From contig NZ_CP072197.1 in the NCBI RefSeq assembly GCF_018987235.1, forward strand, positions 496,001 to 560,000: a DNA stretch of 64,000 bases. Reading direction: 5' to 3'. Position 1 is the first letter of the stretch; each line of letters starts with the position of its first letter. The stretch is from Lactobacillus crispatus. Its GTDB lineage: Bacteria; Bacillota; Bacilli; Lactobacillales; Lactobacillaceae. Below, one piece after another: positions 11,186 through 19,695 of this stretch. Below the pieces are notes generated by a model that saw only the letters and a list, made by a program, of their open reading frames with translations, was not told the origin of the DNA and searched no databases. Made by a program: the position numbers and the translations under genes.

Positions 11186-12628
11186 ATGAGCAAAGATAGT
11201 GAATTAGCCAGCAGCATTTTGAATGATATTGGTGGTAAAGACAACGTTTCCGCAGTTATTTCATGTATGACTCGTCTACGGATTAGTGTTAAAGATGATT
11301 CAAAAATTAATTTAGATCAGTTAAAGCGGCTTAATGGAGTTTTAGGAGTAGTTCAGTCTGAAACTTTACAAGTTGTACTGGGACCGGGAAAGGTTACTAA
11401 AGTTGGAACTGAATTTAGTAAATTAGCCGGTGTGCCACTTGGAGAAGAAGGCGGCGATGATTCCAATGAAACATTAGATGAAGTTAAAGCTAGAGCTCAA
11501 AAAAATAAAGCGGCACAAAAAGCTAAACATGATAAGCCTTTACAACGTGGATTGCATCATATTGCTAATGTTTTTATTCCTTTACTTCCAGGAATTATTG
11601 CTGCAGGTTTAGTCAATGGTATCTGCAATGTTATTGATTATCAATCTGGTAGTGCTTTTGCCAATGATTGGTGGTATTTAACTATTAAAACAATAGGATG
11701 GGGACTATTTGCATTCTTACCAATCTTTGTAGGGATGAATGCAGCTAAAGAATTTAAAGGTAGTGCAATTCTAGGTGGAATTGGTGGTGTATTCTGTTTA
11801 AATTTAACAGGTTTTGCTGCGTACCCTTTAAATTCACTGGCAGTATCAATGCCATTCACTAATAAGCCATATGTTGCTGGTGTTGGTGGTTTGCTTACCG
11901 CACTGTTTATGGGGATCTTTATCGCATGGACAGAAAGACAGATTAGAAAGTTTATGCCTAATGCTTTAGATACATTCTTAACACCTCTTTGCACCCTGAT
12001 TTTTTGTGGTTTAATTTCAGTGGTTTTCTTACAACCAGTTGGTGGTTGGCTAACCAATATTATTTACGTGGCTATGGACTTCTTATATGATAAGTTAAGC
12101 TGGTTCGGCGGTTATATTTTATCGTCAACTTTCTTAGCATTAGTATCTGTTGGTTTGCATCAAGCTTTAACGCCAATTCATGTTATGCTGAATGACCCTA
12201 CTGGTCCAACTCATGGAATTAACTATTTACTTCCTATTTTAATGATGGCCGGAGGTGGTCAAGTTGGTGCTGGTTTTGCTCTTTGGCTTAAGAGCAAAAA
12301 TAAGCGTTTTAAAAATATGGTTATGAGTTCAATTCCTGTAGCTATTTTAGGAGTTGGTGAACCATTAATGTATGCTGTGACCTTACCATTAGGACGTCCA
12401 TTTATTACGGCTTGTCTTGGTGCTGGTTTCGGTGGTGTTGCAGCATCATTATTCCATTTAGGTACTGTCTCACAGGGGGTATCTGGATTATTTGGACTGT
12501 TAATTATGCAGCCAGGTCAACAGGTTGAATTCTTGATTGCTTTGTTAATTTCTTATGTAGGTGGCTTTGTTTTAACATGGTTCTTTGGAATAGATGAAGC
12601 AAGAATTAATGAAGTCTTTCCTGAATGA
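11186..12628 (+). CDS. murP: PTS system EIIBC, N-acetylmuramic acid type (MurP-like)
   Basis: 480-residue membrane permease that imports and phosphorylates its sugar. The EIIB domain (1-75) carries the phosphorylated Cys27 in ISCMTRLR. A charged linker at about 90-120 is followed by an EIIC domain with about 10 membrane segments and the conserved GVGEPLMYAV motif. No EIIA domain is present, as in MurP proteins, which borrow EIIA-Glc. The glucose/sucrose EIIBC family does not by itself define the sugar; MurNAc or the MurNAc-GlcNAc disaccharide is inferred from murQ, the RpiR regulator and mupG beside it. It starts 12 bp after the esterase with an AGGAGG ribosome-binding site. Confidence 0.88.
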   Translation: MSKDSELASSILNDIGGKDNVSAVISCMTRLRISVKDDSKINLDQLKRLNGVLGVVQSETLQVVLGPGKVTKVGTEFSKLAGVPLGEEGGDDSNETLDEVKARAQKNKAAQKAKHDKPLQRGLHHIANVFIPLLPGIIAAGLVNGICNVIDYQSGSAFANDWWYLTIKTIGWGLFAFLPIFVGMNAAKEFKGSAILGGIGGVFCLNLTGFAAYPLNSLAVSMPFTNKPYVAGVGGLLTALFMGIFIAWTERQIRKFMPNALDTFLTPLCTLIFCGLISVVFLQPVGGWLTNIIYVAMDFLYDKLSWFGGYILSSTFLALVSVGLHQALTPIHVMLNDPTGPTHGINYLLPILMMAGGGQVGAGFALWLKSKNKRFKNMVMSSIPVAILGVGEPLMYAVTLPLGRPFITACLGAGFGGVAASLFHLGTVSQGVSGLFGLLIMQPGQQVEFLIALLISYVGGFVLTWFFGIDEARINEVFPE

Positions 12629-12647
12629 TAAAATTAAAGAAATAATT

Positions 12648-12680
12648 GAAATCATTGTAACTATTACAATGATTTTTATT
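12648..12680 (+). terminator. Intercistronic hairpin between murP and the mupG-like gene
   Basis: Perfect stem AATCATTGTAA/TTACAATGATT with a 3-nt CTA loop followed by TTTATTTTT. It has the form of an intrinsic terminator and would reduce expression of the following gene, or protect the murP 3' end. Confidence 0.7.
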
Positions 12681-12698
12681 TTTAACGGAGAAGAAAAA

Positions 12699-13722
12699 AT
12701 GCTAGGAATATCTGTATATTTCCAAGATTATGATGAAAACTATTTGAAAAAAGCAGCTCAAGCTGGTGCAAAATACGTTTTTACGTCACTTCAGATTCCA
12801 GAAGAAGATTATTCAGATCTGGATCAAAAATTACCTGAATTCTTTGAACTGTGTAATGAATTGGGGCTTGAAGTAATTCCCGATGTTTCTCCAGCAACTT
12901 TGGAAAAGCTAGGAATTAAAGAAGGCGATTTTGAAGCTCTAAAAGATAAGGGATTCAAGGCTTTAAGATTAGATTATGGTTTTGATGACTTTGATTTAAT
13001 CAAAAAGCTACAAAAAAATTTCTTTATTTTACTAAATGCAAGTGTTGTGTCACTGGATTATTTAGATCGCGCTAGAAATGCAGGAGTTGATTTTAATAAA
13101 TTAGCTCTAACGTATAATTTCTATCCACATACTGATACAGGTATGGGATGGTCAGATTTTAAACGGAAAAATTGGATGTTGAAGGATTATGGCTTAAGAA
13201 CTCAAGCTTTTGTTCCTGGGGATGCACTTAAACGTTTTCCATTGTATGAGGGTTTGCCAACTGTAGAAAAGCATCGTGGAGTTTCACCTTACGTTGCAGC
13301 TGTTGAATTAATTCATGAGGCGAATGTAGATGATGTGTTTATTGGTGATAGCCAGGCTTCAATCAAAAATCTCCAATATATTGTAGATTACCAAAAAGAT
13401 AAGACTTTAAACTTAGAATGCTCTTTATTGCCACAGTATCAACAACTGTATGATCAAGTGATTGAAGTAAGAAAAGCTGATTCGATTAAGTTTATCTAGA
13501 AAACCTGATATTCCAGTTTGCAATACTTTAAATAGGCATAGGGGCACTATTACAATGCAAAACAAATTGGCGCAAAGATATAGTGGTGAAGTTAGTTTGA
13601 TTAAGTCGAATTTGCTTTTTGAAGCACGTAGTAATGTGATTGGCTTTATTTCGCCTGAGTATGTGAATTTGCTTGATTTTATTGATTCGAATACGAAAAT
13701 TATTTTTAAAAAGATGTCTTAA
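12699..13722 (+). pseudogene. 6-phospho-N-acetylmuramidase (MupG/DUF871), frameshifted
   Basis: The N-terminal part (12699-13499, 266 residues from MLGISVYFQ) is a DUF871/MupG TIM-barrel, the family that cleaves MurNAc-6-P-GlcNAc after PTS uptake. I start it at ATG 12699 behind a GGAG site rather than at 12594 inside murP. It stops early at TAG 13497-13499. In the next frame, translation resumes as SRKPDIPVCNTLNRHRG and runs 75 residues to TAA 13720-13722, matching the expected C-terminal beta-barrel domain. Removing one T from the run at 13491-13493 (TTTATCTAGA to TTATCTAGA) would give one reading frame of about 341 residues, close to the family length of about 350. So this is a single-base frameshift or a sequencing error. 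Confidence 0.88.
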
Positions 13723-13817
13723 AGAAAAATTTATAAAATAACAACTAAATAAATTTAAAAAAATCAAAAATATTTTCATGATGAAAATAATAAAAATAAA
13801 GAAAAAAAGGACCAGTT

Positions 13818-15299
13818 TGTAGTGACCCTCGAAATTCGGACATGAATCTCGAGGGTTTTACTATGTCTAAACTAACTAAAAAGGATAAAATTCATATTTT
13901 TGAAGAATGGACTTTAGAAAATAAACGTGGAACGTACTTAAGTAAGAAATATGGTATCAGAAGAGAAAAGGTAAATTATCTAATAAATTTAATTAAAATT
14001 CATGGCTTATCAGTACTTGATAAATCTTATACGCATTACTCAAAAGAGTATAAAGAACATGCCATAAAAAGAGTGCTTTTAGGAAATGAATCGATTAATG
14101 CAGTAGCACTTGATCTAGGTTTGCCTGGTAATGGTATGTTAAGCAATTGGATTCGCTCTTACAAAGAAAATGGATATAATGTCGTTATCAAGAAGAAAGG
14201 ACGACGAATCCATGAGCAAGAAAGAGTTAAACGAATTAGAACGGCTCAAGCAAGAAAACGCCAAGTTGCGTCGCCAGAATTTAAAGCTTACTGTCGAAAA
14301 CGCATATATAAAAAAATTGGATGCCTTGGTTCAAAAAAGAAAGAGCCAACCAAAACAGAAATAGCACAAGCTGTTACCGAATTGAGGCATGAACTGGGGC
14401 TCGCAGTAAAGAAGATCATTGAAATTATTAACGCTAATGAAGATCTGCCGCACATCTCGCGCAGTAACTACTATGACGTTTATACTCGTGAGGATAAGGA
14501 TCAAGTTCATCATAGTGATGTGATGATGCGCATTCGGGAGATCTATGATGAGATTAAGAATCGTTATGTTGCCCCAGGTTATCGTCGTATTACACATATT
14601 TTGCATCGTGAAGGCTATCAGATTAATCGTAAAACTGTTAATCGTTTAATGCGCAAAATGGATTTGTACGGTTATGTGATGAAGCGTAGACATCCATATA
14701 GCAGCTATCAAGGAGATATTAAAGGCAGAATCAAACCAGACTTAATTAAACGCAAATTCTTTGCTTTAAGACCGAATATGAAATGGTATACCGATATTAC
14801 CGAATTCAATCTAAGGGGTAAGAAACTCTATTTATCACCTATCATTGATGGCTGCGGACGTGATATCGTTGCTTATAATATTTCTCGTCATCCTAATCTG
14901 AAACAAGTGATGTCAATGTTGGATGATGCTTTTAAAACTAATCAGGCACTAAATGGTTTAATCTTTCATACAGATCGAGGCTGGCAATACCAACACAAGG
15001 CTTATCAACATGAACTAGCTATTCGCGGTATTGAACAAAGCATGTCTAGAAAAGGCTGTTCTCCAGATGATGGCTTAATGGAGGGCTTCTTTGGCATTCT
15101 CAAACGTGAAATGTTCTATGGTCAGGAGAAGAAATATGCTTCACTTGACGAATTAGAGCAAGCTATCAGAAAATATATAGACTATTACAATACGGAAAGA
15201 ACTAAGGATAAACTAAAAGAACTTACTCCGATAGAATATCGGAATAAGTCCTTAGTCGCATAATATCAATAAAGTGTCCGAAAAATGCGGGTCACTACA
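13818..15299 (+). mobile_element. IS3-family (IS150-like) element, 1482 bp
   Basis: The ends TGTAGTGACCC...CGGACA (left) and TGTCCG...GGGTCACTACA (right) form imperfect inverted repeats of about 25 bp. The flanks are 3-bp direct repeats GTT (13815-13817 and 15300-15302), the usual target-site size in this family. It carries one transposase region in the plus direction. The ends differ from those of the IS remnant at 25372, so they are different elements. Confidence 0.93.
13863..15263 (+). CDS. IS3-family transposase, OrfA and OrfB joined in one frame
   Basis: The OrfA-type HTH region is at about 1-115. The OrfB integrase core follows, with a catalytic D (YTDITEF), D (HTDRGWQYQ) and E (LMEGFFGILKREM). 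The start at 13863 is behind GAGGG. Normally OrfA ends with a leucine zipper and OrfB is reached by -1 frameshifting. Here the expected zipper (ELERLKQENAKLRRQN, ending ENAYIKKLDALVQKR) is in the +1 frame from about 14206 to the stop at 14364, and the single long frame reads unrelated Arg/Lys-rich residues at about 115-150. One extra base near 14205 explains this: it places OrfA in the OrfB frame and spoils the zipper. A-rich runs at 14309-14317 and 14333-14338 are possible slippage sites. Activity is doubtful. Confidence 0.85.
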   Translation: MSKLTKKDKIHIFEEWTLENKRGTYLSKKYGIRREKVNYLINLIKIHGLSVLDKSYTHYSKEYKEHAIKRVLLGNESINAVALDLGLPGNGMLSNWIRSYKENGYNVVIKKKGRRIHEQERVKRIRTAQARKRQVASPEFKAYCRKRIYKKIGCLGSKKKEPTKTEIAQAVTELRHELGLAVKKIIEIINANEDLPHISRSNYYDVYTREDKDQVHHSDVMMRIREIYDEIKNRYVAPGYRRITHILHREGYQINRKTVNRLMRKMDLYGYVMKRRHPYSSYQGDIKGRIKPDLIKRKFFALRPNMKWYTDITEFNLRGKKLYLSPIIDGCGRDIVAYNISRHPNLKQVMSMLDDAFKTNQALNGLIFHTDRGWQYQHKAYQHELAIRGIEQSMSRKGCSPDDGLMEGFFGILKREMFYGQEKKYASLDELEQAIRKYIDYYNTERTKDKLKELTPIEYRNKSLVA

Positions 15300-15347
15300 G
15301 TTTGGTCCTTTTTTAGTACTTTTTTTGCGGTTGGAATAAATCTATAT

Positions 15348-15528
15348 TTGACAATGCTATAATTATAAATGGAAAGTGACTTAAAAATAAGATAACACTA
15401 TTGAAAGCGCATTACTTGCCTCCTTGCAAGTAAATTTAAGTAGCAGTAAACTTAAATTGGATAAAATAGTATTTGTTATTATTAATGACAGAGACTAGTA
15501 ATGCAAGTCAGAATATGGGGGCGTAAAA
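15348..15528 (+). promoter_or_regulatory. cydABCD promoter and structured leader
   Basis: An extended -10 TGCTATAAT is at 15355-15363. Downstream are a cre-like TGAAAGCGCATTAC (15402-15415) and two adjacent perfect hairpins: TTACTTGC-CTCCTT-GCAAGTAA (15412-15433) and AATTTAAGT...ACTTAAATT (15433-15458). The first hairpin's loop, CTCCTT, is complementary to a Shine-Dalgarno sequence. The cydA ribosome-binding site GGGGG follows near 15517. CcpA control and a leader role are inferences from pattern. Confidence 0.6.
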
Positions 15529-16959
15529 ATGGATATTACTAGTTTAGCAAGATTCCAATTTGCTATGACGACGATCTTTCACTTTTTCTTCGTGCCATTT
15601 TCAATTGGTACGATATTCGTTGTCGCAATTATGGAATCAATGTATGTTCATACAGGCAAGCCTGAATATAAAAAGATGACCAAGTTTTGGGCTAATATCT
15701 TTTTATTGAGTTTTGCCGTTGGTGTTGTAACCGGTATCATTCAAGAATTCCAATTTGGTATGAATTGGTCCGATTATTCTAGATTCATGGGGGACATCTT
15801 TGGTGCTCCACTTGCTTTTGAAGCATTGTTGTCATTCTTTATTGAATCTACCTTTATTGGTTTGTGGATGTTTACTTGGGATAAAGTGGGGAAGAAATTA
15901 CACTTATTCTTTGGATGGATGATCGTCTTTGGGACAATGACTTCTGCATTATGGATTTTAACAGCAAACTCCTTCATGCAGCATCCCGTCGGCTTTGCTT
16001 TACGCAACGGTCGTGCCGAAATGGCTGACTTTGGAGCACTTCTTAAGAATCCACAATTAATGTATGAATATGGTCACGTAATTGTTGGTGCACTTTTAAC
16101 TGGTACTACAATTTTGACTGGGTTAGCTGCTTTCCAACTATTGAAGAAACGTAACCTTTCAGACATTAACAAGAAGATCTATCGTAAGACAATTCGTTTA
16201 GGCTTAATCTTAATGTTAATTTTCTCAGCTGGTGAAATTGCTGTGGGTGATATGCAAATGCAATATACTTTGCATGATCAACCAATGAAGTTCGCCGCAA
16301 CTGAAGCTGTTTATAAGACAACTGGAGAAAAGGCTCCATGGACGGTAGTTGCAATTGCTAATCCAAAGACCCATGAAGTTAAGGGAATTGATATTCCAGA
16401 CATGTTAAGTATTCTTTCTTACCACAAGACTACTGGTTCTGTAAAAGGTATGGAAGAAATTAACAAAGAACTTGAAAAGAAGTATGGTACACATATTGAT
16501 GGTCGCAAGATGGACTACTATGTACCAGTTAATACTTTATTCTGGTCCTTCAGAGTAATGTGTGGTTTTGCTGCATTATTATTCTTGATGGCAATTGTTG
16601 GTTTAATCATGACTCGTAAGAATAAAGAAACCCTTTATAACCATCGTTGGCTATTATGGATCTTCGCACTTCTTACATTCTCACCATTCCTGGTCAACAC
16701 TGCTGGTTGGTTAATCACTGAACTAGGCCGTGCACCATGGACAGTTTATGGTCTATTCACTATTGATCAAAGTGTTTCACCGAATGTTTCAGTGGCTTCA
16801 CTTTTGACTTCAAATATTGTTTACTTCTGCTTGTTTACTGTTTTGGCAATTATCATGATTGCATTGGTTGTTCGCTTCTTGCACAACGATCCAGATGAAT
16901 ATGATAAGGCTCAAGAGGCAAGCAAAGTAGTTGATCCGTTCTCAAAGGGGGCCATCTAA
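15529..16959 (+). CDS. cydA: Cytochrome bd quinol oxidase subunit I
   Basis: 476-residue membrane subunit holding hemes b558, b595 and d. Together with CydB it oxidises (mena)quinol and reduces O2 to water. The N-terminus LARFQFAMTTIFHFFF carries the heme-ligand histidine of helix I. The quinol-loop region follows near 245-330, and GRAPWTVYG is the conserved C-terminal block. The length fits the short-Q-loop bacterial type. First gene of cydABCD. Lactobacilli lack heme synthesis, so function would need exogenous heme (family knowledge). Confidence 0.97.
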   Translation: MDITSLARFQFAMTTIFHFFFVPFSIGTIFVVAIMESMYVHTGKPEYKKMTKFWANIFLLSFAVGVVTGIIQEFQFGMNWSDYSRFMGDIFGAPLAFEALLSFFIESTFIGLWMFTWDKVGKKLHLFFGWMIVFGTMTSALWILTANSFMQHPVGFALRNGRAEMADFGALLKNPQLMYEYGHVIVGALLTGTTILTGLAAFQLLKKRNLSDINKKIYRKTIRLGLILMLIFSAGEIAVGDMQMQYTLHDQPMKFAATEAVYKTTGEKAPWTVVAIANPKTHEVKGIDIPDMLSILSYHKTTGSVKGMEEINKELEKKYGTHIDGRKMDYYVPVNTLFWSFRVMCGFAALLFLMAIVGLIMTRKNKETLYNHRWLLWIFALLTFSPFLVNTAGWLITELGRAPWTVYGLFTIDQSVSPNVSVASLLTSNIVYFCLFTVLAIIMIALVVRFLHNDPDEYDKAQEASKVVDPFSKGAI

Positions 16960-16960
16960 A

Positions 16961-17977
16961 ATGTCATTTTTACAAATACTTTGGTTCATTTTAATTGGAG
17001 TATTGTTCTCAGGCTTCTTCTTCCTCGATGGATTTGACTTCGGGGTAGGAATGGCTGTGAAGACATTAGCTCATAATGAACCTGAAAGAGATCAAATTGT
17101 TAGCACAATTGGACCAGTTTGGGATGGTAATGAAGTTTGGTTGATTACTGCTGGTGGTGCAATGTTTGCATCATTCCCATACTGGTATGCAACCTTATTC
17201 TCAGGTTACTATTTAATTTTATTATTGATCTTAGTTGGCTTAATTATTCGTGGTGTGTCATTTGAATTTAGAGCAAAATGTGCTCCATATCAAAAGAATA
17301 TTTGGGATAATGCAATGGCGATCGGTAGCGTAATGGCCACCTTTCTCTTTGGGGTAATGTTTATCTCAATGATTAAAGGGATGCCAATCGATGCTAAAGG
17401 CAATATTTCAGCTAGCTTCTTTGACTACTTTAACTGGTTCTCAATCGTTGGTGGTATTGCTTTAACACTTCTTTGCTATTTACACGGCTTAAACTATATT
17501 ACTATTAAAACTAAGGGCGTTATTTCAGATAGAGCACAAAACTATGCACAAGCTTTATACTGGGTACTCTACGTCGGTGAAGTGGTCTTTGCTTTATTAT
17601 TGATTTTCCAAACCGACTTCATGAGAGTACATCCAATTGCAACTTTAATATGTTTAGTATTAATTGTCGGCTTCTCTGTGGCAGCACATGTAGCTACCTT
17701 TATCAATAAGCAAGGAATGGCTTTAGCTTGCAGTGGATTAACTCTGATCTCATTGGTTGCATTAATCTTCTGTGGCTTATTCCCAAGAGTAATGATTTCA
17801 TCAATCAGTAGCAAGTATGATTTGCTTATTCATAGTGCATCATCATCTAACTACACTTTGATTGTTATGACTGTTGCTACTTGCATCTTGGTACCATGTG
17901 TCTTGGCTTACACCATCTGGGCATATTGGATTTTCCGCAAGCGGATTTCAATGCCAAGAATCGGAGAGGTTAAATAA
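16961..17977 (+). CDS. cydB: Cytochrome bd quinol oxidase subunit II
   Basis: 338 residues, about 8-9 membrane helices. The family motif LDGFDFGVGM occurs near the N-terminus, and GPVWDGNEVWLITAGGAMFA is intact. The ATG at 16961 follows GGGGG and lies 1 bp after the cydA stop; an earlier in-frame codon at 16931 is inside cydA and is less likely. Its stop overlaps the next gene's ATG by one base. Confidence 0.97.
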   Translation: MSFLQILWFILIGVLFSGFFFLDGFDFGVGMAVKTLAHNEPERDQIVSTIGPVWDGNEVWLITAGGAMFASFPYWYATLFSGYYLILLLILVGLIIRGVSFEFRAKCAPYQKNIWDNAMAIGSVMATFLFGVMFISMIKGMPIDAKGNISASFFDYFNWFSIVGGIALTLLCYLHGLNYITIKTKGVISDRAQNYAQALYWVLYVGEVVFALLLIFQTDFMRVHPIATLICLVLIVGFSVAAHVATFINKQGMALACSGLTLISLVALIFCGLFPRVMISSISSKYDLLIHSASSSNYTLIVMTVATCILVPCVLAYTIWAYWIFRKRISMPRIGEVK

Positions 17978-19695
17978 TGATTGATAAACAGCTATTTAAA
18001 ATTGATGGCGCTGGTTCAATCTTAAAAAAACTTGCAGGGCTTGAGATTCTGCAAGCTTTTTTTATAGTAGGACAAGCCTTGGCACTAGCGTCAGTCTTAA
18101 GCAAATTGTGGGCAGGTCAACCTCTCGATTGGCTACTACTAATTACTTTTGCAGCTTGCTTTATCGCCAGACAATTGATCAGCACACTGAGAGATTCAAT
18201 GTTAGAAAAATATTCCGGTCGGGTTGCAGAAGAATTAAGACAGCAGCTCTTAAATAAAGTCTTTCGTGATGGACAGGCTTTAGTACAAAAACAAGGAACC
18301 GGTAGTTTGATTACTATGTCCCTAGATGGTGTTGATGAGGTCAGGCAATACATCAAGTTAATCTACAGCAAAGTTTTAACAATGATGATTGTGCCAGTTT
18401 TAATCTTTGTCGGCATGCTGTTTTTAAGCTGGACATCAGCTGTGATTCTGCTAGTCATGTATCCTTTAATTGTCTTATTCATGATTATCCTAGGTCATGC
18501 TGCACAGGATCGAGCAATTAAACAATTTGGTAACTTTCAGGTTTTATCTAATAACTTTATTGATTCTTTAAGGGGAATTGATACGCTGAAGTATTTAGGC
18601 CTGAGTAAAAGATATTCCAAGTCAATTTTTAACTTGAGTGAGGGTTTTAGAAAAAAGACGATGGCGGTGCTAAAAGTAGCAATGCTTTCAACTTTTGCCT
18701 TAGACTTTTTCACTACCTTGTCTATTGCAATCATTGCTGTTTTTCTTGGTTTTGACTTGATGAATGGTAAAATTGCACTTTTTCCTGCTTTAGGAATTCT
18801 GATTCTGGCGCCAGATTATTTTTTGCCAATTCGAGATTTTGCGGGGGATTTCCATGCAACCTTGAATGGTAAAAATGCCTTTAAGCGGATCAACGAATTG
18901 ATTAATCTGCCAGAGGAAAAAACTAATGATTTACCTTTAAAAACTTGGTCAGCTCAAGATCAATTGAAGATCAAGAACTTGAAGTTTACTTATCAAAAGG
19001 AAACCGAAATTGGACCGGTTTCATTACAAGTCCAAGGATTCAAGAAAATTGGCATTATCGGAATGAGCGGATCTGGTAAAACTAGTTTAATTAACCTGCT
19101 CAGCGGCTTTTTGACTCCGGATCAAGCGCAAATTGAACTACAAGGGCAGAAAACTACGACCATGAATATTCCTGCTTGGCAGCGTCAAATGACCTATATT
19201 CCGCAGGAGCCATACGTTTTTACTAAGAGCTTGCGTGAAAATATTGCTTTTTATAATCCGCAGGCAAGTGATGATGAAATTAAGCAGGCGATTCATATCA
19301 TGGGTCTGGATGCCTTGTTAAATGATTTGCCTAACGGACTTGATACGGTGATTGGCCGCGGTAAGCGTGTCTTGTCTGGAGGTCAGTCACAAAGAATTGC
19401 CTTAGCGAGAGCATTTTTGGATCCTAAGCGAAAAATTATGATCTTCGATGAGCCGACTGCTCACTTAGATATCGAAACAGAAATTGACTTAAAGAAGCGG
19501 ATGATGCCATTAATGCAAAATAAACTGGTCTTCTTTGCGACTCACAGACTGCATTGGTTAAAAGAAATGGACTATATTCTAGTGATGGATCACGGTCAAT
19601 TGGTTGAGCAAGGAAGTTATGAGCAACTGCAAAAGAATCAAGGCTACTTCTGCAAGTTAATGGCAGGAATGAGAGGTGAAAACAATGATCAATAA
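17977..19695 (+). CDS. cydC: ABC transporter CydC (thiol/heme-related exporter for cytochrome bd assembly)
   Basis: 572-residue half transporter: a six-TM domain at about 1-310 and an ATPase at about 330-570, with Walker A GMSGSGKTS near 363, signature LSGGQSQRIAL near 467 and Walker B KIMIFDEPT near 490. With the next gene it forms the CydCD heterodimer needed for bd oxidase maturation. It starts on the last base of the cydB stop. Naming follows the Bacillus order cydABCD; the E. coli names are swapped. Confidence 0.94.
   Translation: MIDKQLFKIDGAGSILKKLAGLEILQAFFIVGQALALASVLSKLWAGQPLDWLLLITFAACFIARQLISTLRDSMLEKYSGRVAEELRQQLLNKVFRDGQALVQKQGTGSLITMSLDGVDEVRQYIKLIYSKVLTMMIVPVLIFVGMLFLSWTSAVILLVMYPLIVLFMIILGHAAQDRAIKQFGNFQVLSNNFIDSLRGIDTLKYLGLSKRYSKSIFNLSEGFRKKTMAVLKVAMLSTFALDFFTTLSIAIIAVFLGFDLMNGKIALFPALGILILAPDYFLPIRDFAGDFHATLNGKNAFKRINELINLPEEKTNDLPLKTWSAQDQLKIKNLKFTYQKETEIGPVSLQVQGFKKIGIIGMSGSGKTSLINLLSGFLTPDQAQIELQGQKTTTMNIPAWQRQMTYIPQEPYVFTKSLRENIAFYNPQASDDEIKQAIHIMGLDALLNDLPNGLDTVIGRGKRVLSGGQSQRIALARAFLDPKRKIMIFDEPTAHLDIETEIDLKKRMMPLMQNKLVFFATHRLHWLKEMDYILVMDHGQLVEQGSYEQLQKNQGYFCKLMAGMRGENNDQ

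Larger units (their letters stand above)
13802..15314 (+). terminator. MurNAc-operon terminator split by an IS3-family insertion
   Basis: The left half (AAAAAAAGGACCA then GTT, 13802-13817) and the right half (GTT then TGGTCC and six T, 15300-15314) form one perfect terminator, AAGGACCA-GTT-TGGTCCTT, once the element and one GTT copy are removed. The IS therefore sits exactly in the loop. Confidence 0.85.

Noticed and set aside
12594-12698. Longer N-terminus for the mupG-like gene starting at 12594
   Set aside because: It would lie inside murP and across a terminator-like hairpin; ATG 12699 has a proper ribosome-binding site and matches the family N-terminus.
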